A DNA stretch of 64,000 nucleotides. Origin: Streptomyces lanatus. Lineage in GTDB: Bacteria; Actinomycetota; Actinomycetes; Streptomycetales; Streptomycetaceae. A program made the position numbers and the translations under genes. The stretch is taken from NCBI RefSeq assembly GCF_014655715.1, contig NZ_BNBM01000012.1:233847-297846 (forward strand). Reading direction: 5' to 3'. How positions within the stretch are numbered: position 1 is the stretch's first letter; each line of letters starts with the position of its first letter. Shown here piece after piece: positions 1 to 9,034 of the stretch. Under the pieces are notes generated by a model. That model was given only the letters and a program-made list of their open reading frames with translations. It did no database searches and had not been told where the DNA came from.

Positions 1-8
1 CCGGACCC

Positions 9-2846
9 TCAACCGGAGAAGCCGACATGCGCGAGCCGCAGCGGGCCGCGCAGTCTGAGGTGGACGTCGCGGACGCCCTCGGCGATGATCCCGGCGGACC
101 GCGTCGAGTAGTCGTACGGGTCTCCGTCCGGGGCCTCGGCGGTGAGCACGGCCAGCGGCGGGCCCCCGTCCAGGGACACTTCGACCGCGCCGTCGCCGGA
201 GACGGTCGCCGTCACGCGCGTCACTCCCGCCCCCAAGTCGCAGTCCCGGTAGACCAGTTCGCCCGACCGGCCCTGTGCGGGCGTCACCGCGTCACCCGAC
301 GTCCTCGTGCGGTCGACGATCGCGATGCCGCTCTGCTCATCGAAGTCGGGGGCGCTCAGGCCGCGTTGCAGAACGGGACGCGGCGCCGACCCCTCGCCGT
401 CCAGGAGCACCGTCGTACGCAGGCGGACGTCCTGGCTGGAGGCGCCGGCCAGCAGCTCGTACGGGCCGGGTTCGCGGCGCCAGCCGGAGCGTGCCACGTC
501 CCAGAAGCCGAAGGCGGACAAGGGGACTTCGAAGGACAGCTCGGCGCGCTCGCCGGGGGCCAGTCGCACCCGGCGGTGCGCCAGCAGCTCGCGGCGCGGG
601 CGCGGCACCGCCGGGTCCACGGCGCGGGCGTAGAGCTGGGCGACCTCGTCGGCCGCCATGTCGCCGGTGTTGGTGACCGTGAAGGAGACGTGCAGTGCGC
701 CTTCCGCCGTACGGGTTTTGAGGCCGGCGTAGGAGAAGGACGCGTAGGACAGGCCGTGGCCGAACGGGAACAGCGGGGTGCCCTCGAAGTACAGGTACGT
801 CTGACGGCTGCCGATCACGTCGTAGTCGAGGAGGTCGGGCAGGTCGGCGTCGTCGGCGTACCAGGTCTGCGGGAGGCGGCCCGCGGGGGAGACGTCGCCG
901 GCCAGGACGCGGGCCAGGGCGGTGCCGGCCGACTGGCCGCCGTGGGACGTCCAGAGCATCGCCGGGAGGGACGCGTGATCGACGGCGTACGGGTACGCCG
1001 AGATCAGGGCCAGCACGGTGTGCGGGTTCGCGGCGGACGCGGCACGCAGCAGGCGCTCCTGGTGGGCGGGGAGGGCGAGTGTCGTACGGTCCTCGGTCTC
1101 CCGGCCGTTGATGTGCGGGTCGTTGCCCGCGACGACCAGGACCACGTCCGCCTGTGCGGCGACCCGGGCCACCGCGTCCTCGCCGCGCTCCACGAGGACG
1201 ATTTCGAAGATCTCCGGGTTCTCTTCGGCAACCCTGACGTCGTCGGCGGCGACTGAGACGTGGCGACCCGTACCGATGTGCCGAAGGAGGTGTCCGTTCT
1301 CATGTGGTTCCAGGTGGAATGTCTCCTGGACGATCCAGCCTCCGGGCTGGTCTGCGGAGGCGCGGACACGACCGTCCTCGGCCACGGAGAGGTAGCGGCC
1401 GTCGGGGGCGCGGAGCGTGAGAACGCCCGCGCCCCAGTCGACCAACGCGAACTCGGTCCCGGTGGCGTCGGTCGTGAGCGGGGGAAGGTCCGTACGGCCG
1501 GCCAGCAGCGCCGGGTCCAGGGCGCCCTCGGCGCCGCGCACCTCGTCGGCGGCGTCCGCCTCGGGGACGTACAGGAAGGCGCCGGTTCCCGTCCTCAGCA
1601 GGACTCGGTCCACGCCCTCCGCGAACTCCACGCGCTCCGCGCCGAACCGCTCGTACAGGCCCTCCAGCGGGGTCGAGCGGTGGATCAGCGAGCCGCTGTA
1701 CCAGTCGAGCTTGCACTCGTCGGCGAGCAGACCGACCACGGCGATCCGGGTGTCCGGCGCGAGCGGCAGCAGACCCGCGCTGTTCTTCAGCAGGACCACC
1801 GCCTGCTCGGCGGCCTCCTGGGCGAGGGCGCGATGGGCCGGGGTGTCGAAGTCCCTGGTGGGCGCGTGCGGGTCGTACTCCGGGTCGAACTCTCCGAGCC
1901 GGAAGCGGACCGAGAGCTGGCGGCGTACGGCCGTGTCGATGTCCGACTCCGACAACAGGCCCTTGTCGAGGGCGCCCCGTACCCTCGCGGTGATCTTCGA
2001 GCTGTCCGTGCCGTGGTCGGTGAAGCTGTCGACGCCGGCCAGCAGCGCGGCGGCCGTCGCCTCCTCGTGGGTGTCGAAGTAGTGCTCGGAGTCGACCAGG
2101 TTGGACGGCGCCCCCGCGTCCGAGCAGACCAGCAGATCGTCGTCGGTCCAGGTGCGCAGATGCTCGCGCAGATACGGCGAGACATGATTCGGGCGGCCGT
2201 TGACCAGGTTGTACGCCGGCATCACCCCGGCCGTGGCGCCCGCCTCGACGGTCTCGCGGAAGGCGCGCAGATCGTACTCGTGCAGGACCCGCGGGCGGAC
2301 GGACGAGGAAGTGACGTCGCGGCCCGTCTCGTTGTTGTGCGCCAGCCAGTGCTTCAGCACGGGCGCGGTGCGCCAGTACGTGGGGTGGTCGCCGCGCAGG
2401 CCCCGGGTGTAGGCGGTGGCGATGGCCGAGGTGAGCTTGGGGTCCTCGGAGTAGCCCTCTTCGTTACGGCCCCACAGGGGGTGGCGCAGGAGGTTCACCG
2501 TCGGCGACCAGACGTTCAGGCCGACGCGGTCGTCGCGGGCGCGCATCGCGCGGGTCTCCTTGGACACGGCCTCCCCGACCCGGCGGACGAGATCCGTGTT
2601 CCAGGTGGCGCCGAGACCGACCGCCTGCGGGAAGACGGTCGCCGGGCCCATCCACGCCACCCCGTGCAGTGCCTCCTGACCGGTGCGGAACGCGTCGACG
2701 CCGAGACGTTCGACCGCCGGCGTGAACTGGTGCAGGAACCCGATCTTCTCGTCGAGGGTGAGCCGCGACAGCAGGTCGTCGATGCGCTTCGCGAACGGCA
2801 GTCGCTGATCGCGGAAAGGCGGCGTAGGCGGCGTTTGTTCGGTCAC
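9..2846 (-). CDS. GH3 beta-glucosidase with an inserted beta-trefoil-like domain
   Basis: Glycoside hydrolase family 3 enzyme of 945 residues without a signal peptide, so probably cytoplasmic; expected to remove glucose from imported oligosaccharides. The N-terminal barrel carries KHWLAHN and SEDP-type motifs and the nucleophile Asp in VCSDAGA (about residue 243). The second domain has the GRETEDR segment that supplies the acid/base in GH3. Between the two halves of the second domain (about residues 410-560) is an insert with GRYLSVAEDG and GRHVSVAADD repeats, resembling a fascin-like beta-trefoil. The last ~90 residues look like a CBM6-type beta-sandwich. I chose the GTG start at 2846 because AAGGGG lies just upstream. 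An upstream ATG at 2903 is in frame but falls inside the repressor site. Divergent from the binding-protein gene. Family certain, exact substrate inferred from neighbours. Confidence 0.9.
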   Translation of the reverse strand: MTEQTPPTPPFRDQRLPFAKRIDDLLSRLTLDEKIGFLHQFTPAVERLGVDAFRTGQEALHGVAWMGPATVFPQAVGLGATWNTDLVRRVGEAVSKETRAMRARDDRVGLNVWSPTVNLLRHPLWGRNEEGYSEDPKLTSAIATAYTRGLRGDHPTYWRTAPVLKHWLAHNNETGRDVTSSSVRPRVLHEYDLRAFRETVEAGATAGVMPAYNLVNGRPNHVSPYLREHLRTWTDDDLLVCSDAGAPSNLVDSEHYFDTHEEATAAALLAGVDSFTDHGTDSSKITARVRGALDKGLLSESDIDTAVRRQLSVRFRLGEFDPEYDPHAPTRDFDTPAHRALAQEAAEQAVVLLKNSAGLLPLAPDTRIAVVGLLADECKLDWYSGSLIHRSTPLEGLYERFGAERVEFAEGVDRVLLRTGTGAFLYVPEADAADEVRGAEGALDPALLAGRTDLPPLTTDATGTEFALVDWGAGVLTLRAPDGRYLSVAEDGRVRASADQPGGWIVQETFHLEPHENGHLLRHIGTGRHVSVAADDVRVAEENPEIFEIVLVERGEDAVARVAAQADVVLVVAGNDPHINGRETEDRTTLALPAHQERLLRAASAANPHTVLALISAYPYAVDHASLPAMLWTSHGGQSAGTALARVLAGDVSPAGRLPQTWYADDADLPDLLDYDVIGSRQTYLYFEGTPLFPFGHGLSYASFSYAGLKTRTAEGALHVSFTVTNTGDMAADEVAQLYARAVDPAVPRPRRELLAHRRVRLAPGERAELSFEVPLSAFGFWDVARSGWRREPGPYELLAGASSQDVRLRTTVLLDGEGSAPRPVLQRGLSAPDFDEQSGIAIVDRTRTSGDAVTPAQGRSGELVYRDCDLGAGVTRVTATVSGDGAVEVSLDGGPPLAVLTAEAPDGDPYDYSTRSAGIIAEGVRDVHLRLRGPLRLAHVGFSG

Positions 2847-2883
2847 GTGGGGATCCCCTTGCGGTGGAGCGGCTCGGCGCTTT

Positions 2884-2895
2884 CGAAGCGCTTCG
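2884..2895. promoter_or_regulatory. LacI-family operator, copy 1
   Basis: Perfect 12-base palindrome CGAAGCGCTTCG, 38 bases upstream of the GH3 start. The same word occurs at 3044 and 18526, and with one mismatch at 18435, always in front of genes of this locus. Inferred binding site of the LacI-family protein encoded at 17410-18417. Confidence 0.8.
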
Positions 2896-3043
2896 ATGCT
2901 CATTCGACGCGGGGGTGGGTGTCAAGAGACCAACGCCGTTACTTCAAGCAGTGCATAAGGAAGGGTCCCTTACTACACCTCGGAGGAATCTTGGAAGCGA
3001 CCCTTGTGCGCCCATGGGTGTTCACTTAACCTCACTGCAACAT

Positions 3044-3055
3044 CGAAGCGCTTCG
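3044..3055. promoter_or_regulatory. LacI-family operator, copy 2
   Basis: Perfect CGAAGCGCTTCG palindrome 60 bases upstream of the solute-binding protein start. It would control the rightward transport and hydrolase operon. The divergent interval 2847-3114 holds two operator copies about 160 bases apart, one for each direction. Confidence 0.8.
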
Positions 3056-3114
3056 ACTGTAGATCCCGTTGCAGTGGTCGGAGGACCGCTTCAGCTCAGC
3101 GAAGGGTTGACGCA

Positions 3115-4806
3115 ATGACGCCGAACGCCGCCTCCGCCTCCTCCGGACCCAGCCGGAGAAGCTTCCTCGCCTCCACGGCGGTCGCCACCGCAGCGGTGGC
3201 CGGAGGGATGCCGCTGCTCGCCGCGTGCGGCGGTTCGGACAGCGGGTCGCGTGACGGTACGACCTCGGACAAGGACGCGAAGAAGATCCTGCCGGCGTAT
3301 GTGGCCAGCAATGTGGTGACGCCGGACATCCCGGCCAAGAACGGCTCGGCGATCGGCTTCACCGGCAAGCTGGACCTGGCGGACCTGAAGACCTCGGTGC
3401 CCGAGAAGCTCGGCAAGGGCGGCAAGGTCTCCATCATGTCGCCGTTCTGGGGCTCGCCGCCGAAGGGGAACAACGCCTACTACACGGCGATGAACGAGCT
3501 GATCGGCGTCGACGTCGTCTGGCAGAACCAGGACGGCAACACCTACGACCAGAAGCTCGGCGCGGTCCTCGCCTCCAGCGACGTGCCGGACGTGGTGGTC
3601 ATCCCCGGGTGGAACATGGGCGGCAAGATACCCAGCGCCATCCTCAGCAAGTTCGCCGACCTCGGTCCCTACCTGTCCGGAGACAAGGTCAAGGAGTACC
3701 CGAACCTCGCGGCGGTCCCGACCGACGCCTGGCGGCGCTCCATCTTCGGCGGCAAGCTGCGCGGCCTGCCGATGCCGGCGCCGTCCGCCCCCTCCATGGT
3801 GCCCCTGTACCGGCAGGACATCTTCGAGAAGGAGGGCTACGAAGTCCCGAAGTCCTGCGACGAGTTCATGGCCCTGGCCAAGGAGATCACCAACGCCAAG
3901 GCCAGGCGGTGGGCCTGCCTGGACATGAAGTGGACCGCCTTCCAAGCCTTCGGTGTGCTCTCCGGCAGCGAGAAGCCGCTCGGCTGGAACATGGTCGACG
4001 GCAAGCTCATCTACCGCATCGAGACCGAGGAATTCCTTGAGGCGCTGGAATGGTCCCGCAAGCTCTTCGCCGCCGGTGTCGTCCACCCCGACTCCGGGCT
4101 GGGCAAGAACGCGCCCGACCCGGGCCCCAAGTTCGCGGCGGGCGAGTTCCTGATCTACCCCAACAACATCTCCCAGTGGTGGAGCCGCACCACTGAACAG
4201 GCCGTCCAGAACCCGGACTTCAAGATCTGGGGCATGGACATCTGGGGCCACGACGGCGGCGAGCCCATCCTGTGGGCCGATCAGCCCGCCGGCATCTTCG
4301 CCTTCGTCAGCAAGAAGGCCTCCGAGTCGGTCATCCGCGACGTGCTCGCCGTCGCCAACGTCACCGCGGCGCCGTACGGCACCAAGGAGTACATGATGAC
4401 CAACTACGGCGTCGAAGGAACCCACTACACCGTCAAGGACGGCGTCCCCACCAAGACCGACCAGGGCAACATCGACGTGATGAACGCCTACCCCATGGTC
4501 GCGAGCCCCGCCGCGACCATCGCGCACCCCGACTTCCCCGAGGTCGCCAAGGGCCAGGTCGAGTGGGAGCAGAGGATGGGCGCCTTCGCCAAGAAGTCCT
4601 CCTTCTGGGGCATGCAGATCACCGAGCCGAACCGCTACACCAACCTGTCCAACGACTTCGAGCAGCTGGAGGACGACATCGTCCGCGGCCGCAAGAAGAT
4701 CAGCGACATGCAGCAGGCCGTCTCCGACTGGAAGAGCAAGGGCGGCGACAAGCTGCGCGACTGGTACAAGCAGATCCTCGACGAGAACGGCTCCGCGGCC
4801 AACTGA
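3115..4806 (+). CDS. ABC transporter extracellular sugar-binding lipoprotein
   Basis: Family 1 extracellular solute-binding protein, 563 residues, the large type usually paired with LplB/YtcP-like permeases. The N-terminus has a twin-arginine motif (SRRSFLAS, from residue 13) and a lipobox LLAAC with the lipidated Cys at 38, so it is probably Tat-exported and anchored to the membrane outer face. It is the first gene after operator copy 2, with GAAGGG ahead of the ATG. The two permeases follow after 27 bases. From its neighbours it probably binds xyloglucan oligosaccharides; specificity cannot be read from sequence. Confidence 0.9.
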   Translation: MTPNAASASSGPSRRSFLASTAVATAAVAGGMPLLAACGGSDSGSRDGTTSDKDAKKILPAYVASNVVTPDIPAKNGSAIGFTGKLDLADLKTSVPEKLGKGGKVSIMSPFWGSPPKGNNAYYTAMNELIGVDVVWQNQDGNTYDQKLGAVLASSDVPDVVVIPGWNMGGKIPSAILSKFADLGPYLSGDKVKEYPNLAAVPTDAWRRSIFGGKLRGLPMPAPSAPSMVPLYRQDIFEKEGYEVPKSCDEFMALAKEITNAKARRWACLDMKWTAFQAFGVLSGSEKPLGWNMVDGKLIYRIETEEFLEALEWSRKLFAAGVVHPDSGLGKNAPDPGPKFAAGEFLIYPNNISQWWSRTTEQAVQNPDFKIWGMDIWGHDGGEPILWADQPAGIFAFVSKKASESVIRDVLAVANVTAAPYGTKEYMMTNYGVEGTHYTVKDGVPTKTDQGNIDVMNAYPMVASPAATIAHPDFPEVAKGQVEWEQRMGAFAKKSSFWGMQITEPNRYTNLSNDFEQLEDDIVRGRKKISDMQQAVSDWKSKGGDKLRDWYKQILDENGSAAN

Positions 4807-4833
4807 CCGGGCATCGAGGCAAGGAGAACGGCC

Positions 4834-5868
4834 GTGTCCCACAGCACGGTGCCTCGGAGCAGAACCGAGGCCGACACGACGGCGAAGACCCCGGTGGCGT
4901 CCGGCGGCGCCACCGGATCCGGTGAGAAGCGGCGGTCGTGGAAGCTGAGCCTGTGGCTCAGATTCAGGCGCGACCGCGTCCTGCTCCTGATGACACTGCC
5001 GGCGATCGTCCTGGTCCTGCTCTTCAACTACGTGCCGATCCTCGGCAATGTGGTGGCCTTCCAGGACTACGACCCCTACATCAGCGACAACGGCGTCGTG
5101 TCCATGCTGAACAGCCCCTGGGTGGGGTTGGAGAACTTCCAGCGCATCTTCGAGGACTCCGCTTTCTGGCAGGCCGTGCAGAACACGCTGGTGCTGTTCT
5201 TCCTCCAGCTCGTGCTGTTCTTCCCGATCCCGATCCTGCTCGCACTGCTCATCAACAGTGTGGTCAGGCCGCGCGTGCGGGCGATCGCGCAGGCTGTTCT
5301 CTACCTGCCGCACTTCTTCTCGTGGGTGCTGGTCATCTCGGTGTTCCAGCAGATCCTCGGCGGCGCCGGGCTGCTCTCGCAGCTCCTGCGCAGCCACGGG
5401 TACGACGGGCTCGACCTCATGACCGACCCGAACACCTTCAAGTTCCTGGTCACCGCCGAGACCGTGTGGAAGGACGCCGGCTGGGGGATCATCGTCTTCC
5501 TCGCCGCGCTGTCCTCGGTCAGCCCCGACCTGTACGAGGCCGCCGCGATGGACGGCGCGAGCCGCTGGCGCCGCATGTGGCACGTCACCCTGCCCGCGCT
5601 GCGGCCGGTGATCGCGCTGCTGCTGGTCCTGCGGGTGGGCGACGCACTGACGGTCGGCTTCGAGCAGATCCTGCTTCAACGCGATGCCGTCGGACCGGGC
5701 GCGGCGGAAGTGCTCGACACCTTCGTGTGGTGGAACGGCGTCCGCAATCAGGACTTTGGCTACGCGGCAGCCGCCGGACTCGTCAAGGGCGTCATCAGCA
5801 TCGGTCTCGTCCTTGCGGCGAACAAGGTGGCCCACCTGATGGGCGAGCAGGGGGTGTACAAGAAGTGA
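4834..5868 (+). CDS. Sugar ABC transporter permease (LplB-type)
   Basis: Integral membrane permease of 344 residues with about six hydrophobic helices after a polar N-terminus of roughly 45 residues. Near the C-terminal third it has the EAA loop (EAAAMDGASRWRRMWHVTLP), the ATPase contact typical of carbohydrate CUT1 importers. GTG start preceded by AAGGAG. Its stop overlaps the start of the second permease (GTGA), so the two are translationally coupled. No ATP-binding subunit lies in this cluster. Confidence 0.9.
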   Translation: MSHSTVPRSRTEADTTAKTPVASGGATGSGEKRRSWKLSLWLRFRRDRVLLLMTLPAIVLVLLFNYVPILGNVVAFQDYDPYISDNGVVSMLNSPWVGLENFQRIFEDSAFWQAVQNTLVLFFLQLVLFFPIPILLALLINSVVRPRVRAIAQAVLYLPHFFSWVLVISVFQQILGGAGLLSQLLRSHGYDGLDLMTDPNTFKFLVTAETVWKDAGWGIIVFLAALSSVSPDLYEAAAMDGASRWRRMWHVTLPALRPVIALLLVLRVGDALTVGFEQILLQRDAVGPGAAEVLDTFVWWNGVRNQDFGYAAAAGLVKGVISIGLVLAANKVAHLMGEQGVYKK

Positions 5869-6794
5869 CCGCCGTGATCGACAAGCCTGTACGCAAGCGG
5901 TGGGCCGCGCCGCCTCGGCCGGTGTGGGACGAGCAGCCCACGAAGGTGGGGCTGGCGGGCAAGGGGCTCGTACTCGGTCTTGCCTGCTTCGCGATCCTCT
6001 TCCCCCTCTGGATCGTCGTAGTGACCAGCCTGTCGTCGCGCAAGACCATCGACGAGGCCGGCGGACTGGTGATGGTGCCCAAGGGCATCACCTTCATCGC
6101 CTACAAGGAACTCCTCAGCGGCGGCCAGGTCACCCGCGCCACGATCATCAGCCTCCTCGTCACCCTCGTCGGCACGTTGTTCTCGATGGCCGTGTCCGTG
6201 CTGTGCGCCTACGGGCTGTCCCGCACCGGCTCGCTGGGCCATCGCTGGATCCTGATGCTGCTGCTGGCGACCATGTTCTTCAGCGCCGGTCTCATCCCGA
6301 CGTATCTGCTGGTGCAGACCCTGGGGCTGACGGATTCCTATCTCGCGCTGATCCTGCCGAGTGCGGTGAGTGTGTTCAACATCCTTGTCCTGCGCGGGTT
6401 CTTCCAGGGAATATCGCAGGAACTCATCGACAGCGCCCGTATCGACGGTGCCGGGGAATTCCGGATTCTCTGGCAGATCGTCATGCCGTTGTCCCGGGCC
6501 GTGCTCGCGGTGATCACGCTGTTCTACGCGGTCGGGTACTGGAGTGCCTGGTTCAACGCCTCCCTGTACCTGAACGACCAGGACATGATGCCGCTGCAGA
6601 ACGTCATGATCCAGCTGGTGCAGAAGCAGGAGGCGCCGGTCGGCCTCGGGCAGGCCATCAAGACGGGGCAGCTTTCCGGGCTGGCCGTTCAGATGGCCGT
6701 GATGGTGATGGCTCTGCTGCCCGTCGCGGTGCTTTCCCCCTTCGTCCAGAAGCATTTCAAGAAGGGCATGCTCACGGGCGCCGTCAAGGGCTGA
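5865..6794 (+). CDS. Sugar ABC transporter permease (YtcP/AraQ-type)
   Basis: Second permease of the importer, 309 residues with six predicted membrane segments. The EAA-like loop reads ELIDSARIDGAGEFRILWQI. The start is the GTG at 5865, overlapping the previous stop; a further GTG nine bases on is possible. With the binding protein and first permease it forms an oligosaccharide importer that must borrow an ATPase encoded elsewhere. In Streptomyces the shared ATPase MsiK does this for several sugar importers. Confidence 0.9.
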   Translation: MTAVIDKPVRKRWAAPPRPVWDEQPTKVGLAGKGLVLGLACFAILFPLWIVVVTSLSSRKTIDEAGGLVMVPKGITFIAYKELLSGGQVTRATIISLLVTLVGTLFSMAVSVLCAYGLSRTGSLGHRWILMLLLATMFFSAGLIPTYLLVQTLGLTDSYLALILPSAVSVFNILVLRGFFQGISQELIDSARIDGAGEFRILWQIVMPLSRAVLAVITLFYAVGYWSAWFNASLYLNDQDMMPLQNVMIQLVQKQEAPVGLGQAIKTGQLSGLAVQMAVMVMALLPVAVLSPFVQKHFKKGMLTGAVKG

Positions 6795-6853
6795 CGGCGG
6801 TTTCTGTCCGCAGATAGGTGTTCGCACCCCTTTTGCAAGAACGAGGTATCTCC

Positions 6854-9034
6854 ATGCGTACGTCCGGACCCAGCAGACGTGCCGTTCTCGCCGGGACCGC
6901 GGCCGTCGCCGCGCTCACCGCCCTCCCGCCCCTCGCGGCCGCCGCCACCGGCCGGACGTACCGCTGGCGCACCGCCGTCATGGGCGGTACCGGATTCGTC
7001 ACCGGCGTCCTCTTCCACCCCTCCGTCCGCGGCCTCGCCTACGCCCGAACCGACATCGGCGGCGCCTACCGCTGGGACGACCGGACCGGCCGCTGGACCC
7101 CGCTCACCGACCACCTCGGCTGGGACGACTGGAATCTGCTCGGGGTCGAAGCCGTCGCCGTCGACCCCGCCCACCCGAACCGGGTCTATCTCGCCCTCGG
7201 CACCTACGCCCAGTCCTGGGCCGGCAACGGAGCCGTGCTGCGCTCCGACGACCGGGGTGCCACCTGGCGGCGGGCCGATCTCACCGTGAAGCTCGGGGCC
7301 AACGAGGACGGGCGTGGATGTGGTGAGCGGCTGCTCGTCGATCCGCGCGACAGTGACACCCTGTGGCTCGGCACCCGGCACGACGGGCTGCTCAAGTCGA
7401 CCGACCGGGGCGCCACTTGGCGGACCGCGGATTTCCCGGCCGACCCCGTGGCCACCGGCCAGGGCATCACTTTTCTGGTCGCCGCAGGCCGCAGCGTCTA
7501 CGCCGGCTGGGGCGACTCGGACGGCACCGCCGAACGGCCCAACCTCTACCGCACCGCCGACGGTACGACGTGGGAGCCCGTCCCGGGCCGGCCGACCGGC
7601 ACCGCCGCCAAGGTGCCGATCCGCGCCGCGTACGACTGCCTCACCCGTGAGCTGTATGTGACGTACGCGAACGCGCCGGGGCCCAACGGCCAGTCGGACG
7701 GGAGCGTGCACAAGCTGCGCACCACGACCGGCGCCTGGACGGACGTCACGCCGGTGCGGCCCGGCGGCACCGACACCTTCGGGTACGGCGGCGTCGCCGT
7801 CGACGCCCGCCGCCCCGGCACCGCCGTCGTCTCGACCAACAACCGGTGGAGCGCGATAGACACCCTGTACCGGACCACCGACGGCGGCCGCACCTGGACG
7901 TCCCTCAAGGACACGGCCGTCCTCGACGTCTCCGAGACGCCCTACCTCAAGTGGGGTGAGGACGAGCCCAAGTTCGGCTGGTGGATCCAGGCGGTCGCCG
8001 TCGACCCGTACGACTCCCGGCACCTGGTCTACGGCACCGGGGCCACCCTCTACGGCACCCGCGACCTCAGGCACTGGGCCCCGCAGATCCGTGGCCTGGA
8101 GGAGACGTCCGTGCGGCAGCTGATCTCGCCGCCGGCCGGGAAGGCGCATCTGATCAGCGGCAACGGGGACATCGGCGTGATGTACCACGACTCGCTCACC
8201 GCGTCCCCGGTGCGAGGCATGGCCGCCAACCCCGTGTTCGGGACGGCCACGGGGCTCGCCCAGGCAGCGGCCAGGTCGTCCTACGTCGTCCGCGCGGGGT
8301 GGGGTGATCACGGCAACGGCGCCTACTCGAACGACGGCGGGCAGACCTGGGCGCCGTTCCCCGCGCAGCCCGCCATCGCCAAGGACGCGCCGGGGCCGAT
8401 CGCCGTCAACGCGGACGGCAGCGTGCTGCTTTGGTCCTTCGTGCACTGGGACGGCACCCCCTATCCGGCCCAGCGCTCCGCCGACAACGGCGCCACCTGG
8501 TCCGAGGTCACCTCCTTCCCGAAGGGGGCCACCCCGGTCGCGGACCCCGTCGAGCCGGCCACCTTCTACGCCTTCGACACCGCCACCGGCACCCTCCACG
8601 CCAGCACCGACGGCGGTCTGACCTTCGACGCGCGGGCCGGCGGGCTGAACTCGGGGGACAAGGAGTTCCAGCTGGCCGTGGCTCCGGGACGCTCCGGCGA
8701 CCTGTGGCTGAGCCTCAAGGGGAACGGGCTGTACCGGTCCACGGACGGCGGCGCGACCTTCACCAAGGTCCCCAGCTGCCGGGCCTCGTACACGCTCGGC
8801 TTCGGCAAGGCCGCCCCGGGCGCCTCCTACCCGGCTGTCTACCTGGTCGGCTCCACCGACAGCGGCACCGCCGTGTACCGCTCCGACGACGAGGCGGAGA
8901 CCTGGGTGCGGATCAACGACGACCAGCACCAGTGGGGCTGGATCGGCGCCGCGGTCACCGGTGACCCCCGCATCCACGGCCGTGTCTACCTCGCCACCAA
9001 CGGGCGGGGCGTGCAGTACGGGGAGCCCGTCTGA
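6854..9034 (+). CDS. GH74 xyloglucanase, secreted
   Basis: Secreted endo-acting xyloglucanase of glycoside hydrolase family 74, 726 residues. A Tat-like signal peptide starts the protein (SRRAVLAGTAA, then Ala-rich to about residue 31). The mature part is a double beta-propeller with repeated S.DGG.TW / S.DRGATW blades. The motif ARTDIGGAYRW near residue 67 carries a catalytic Asp in this family. No cellulose-binding module follows, so it is a minimal GH74. I chose the ATG at 6854, behind GAGG. Its stop overlaps the GH42 start by one base. It would make the first cuts in xyloglucan outside the cell. Confidence 0.92.
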   Translation: MRTSGPSRRAVLAGTAAVAALTALPPLAAAATGRTYRWRTAVMGGTGFVTGVLFHPSVRGLAYARTDIGGAYRWDDRTGRWTPLTDHLGWDDWNLLGVEAVAVDPAHPNRVYLALGTYAQSWAGNGAVLRSDDRGATWRRADLTVKLGANEDGRGCGERLLVDPRDSDTLWLGTRHDGLLKSTDRGATWRTADFPADPVATGQGITFLVAAGRSVYAGWGDSDGTAERPNLYRTADGTTWEPVPGRPTGTAAKVPIRAAYDCLTRELYVTYANAPGPNGQSDGSVHKLRTTTGAWTDVTPVRPGGTDTFGYGGVAVDARRPGTAVVSTNNRWSAIDTLYRTTDGGRTWTSLKDTAVLDVSETPYLKWGEDEPKFGWWIQAVAVDPYDSRHLVYGTGATLYGTRDLRHWAPQIRGLEETSVRQLISPPAGKAHLISGNGDIGVMYHDSLTASPVRGMAANPVFGTATGLAQAAARSSYVVRAGWGDHGNGAYSNDGGQTWAPFPAQPAIAKDAPGPIAVNADGSVLLWSFVHWDGTPYPAQRSADNGATWSEVTSFPKGATPVADPVEPATFYAFDTATGTLHASTDGGLTFDARAGGLNSGDKEFQLAVAPGRSGDLWLSLKGNGLYRSTDGGATFTKVPSCRASYTLGFGKAAPGASYPAVYLVGSTDSGTAVYRSDDEAETWVRINDDQHQWGWIGAAVTGDPRIHGRVYLATNGRGVQYGEPV

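Noticed and set aside
2847..2903. Upstream ATG (2903) as the GH3 start
   Set aside because: It sits inside the region holding the operator palindrome and has no ribosome site; the GTG at 2846 has AAGGGG ahead of it.
3091..5835. 914-codon minus-strand frame opposite the binding protein and permease
   Set aside because: Antisense shadow; the plus-strand genes have family motifs and ribosome sites.
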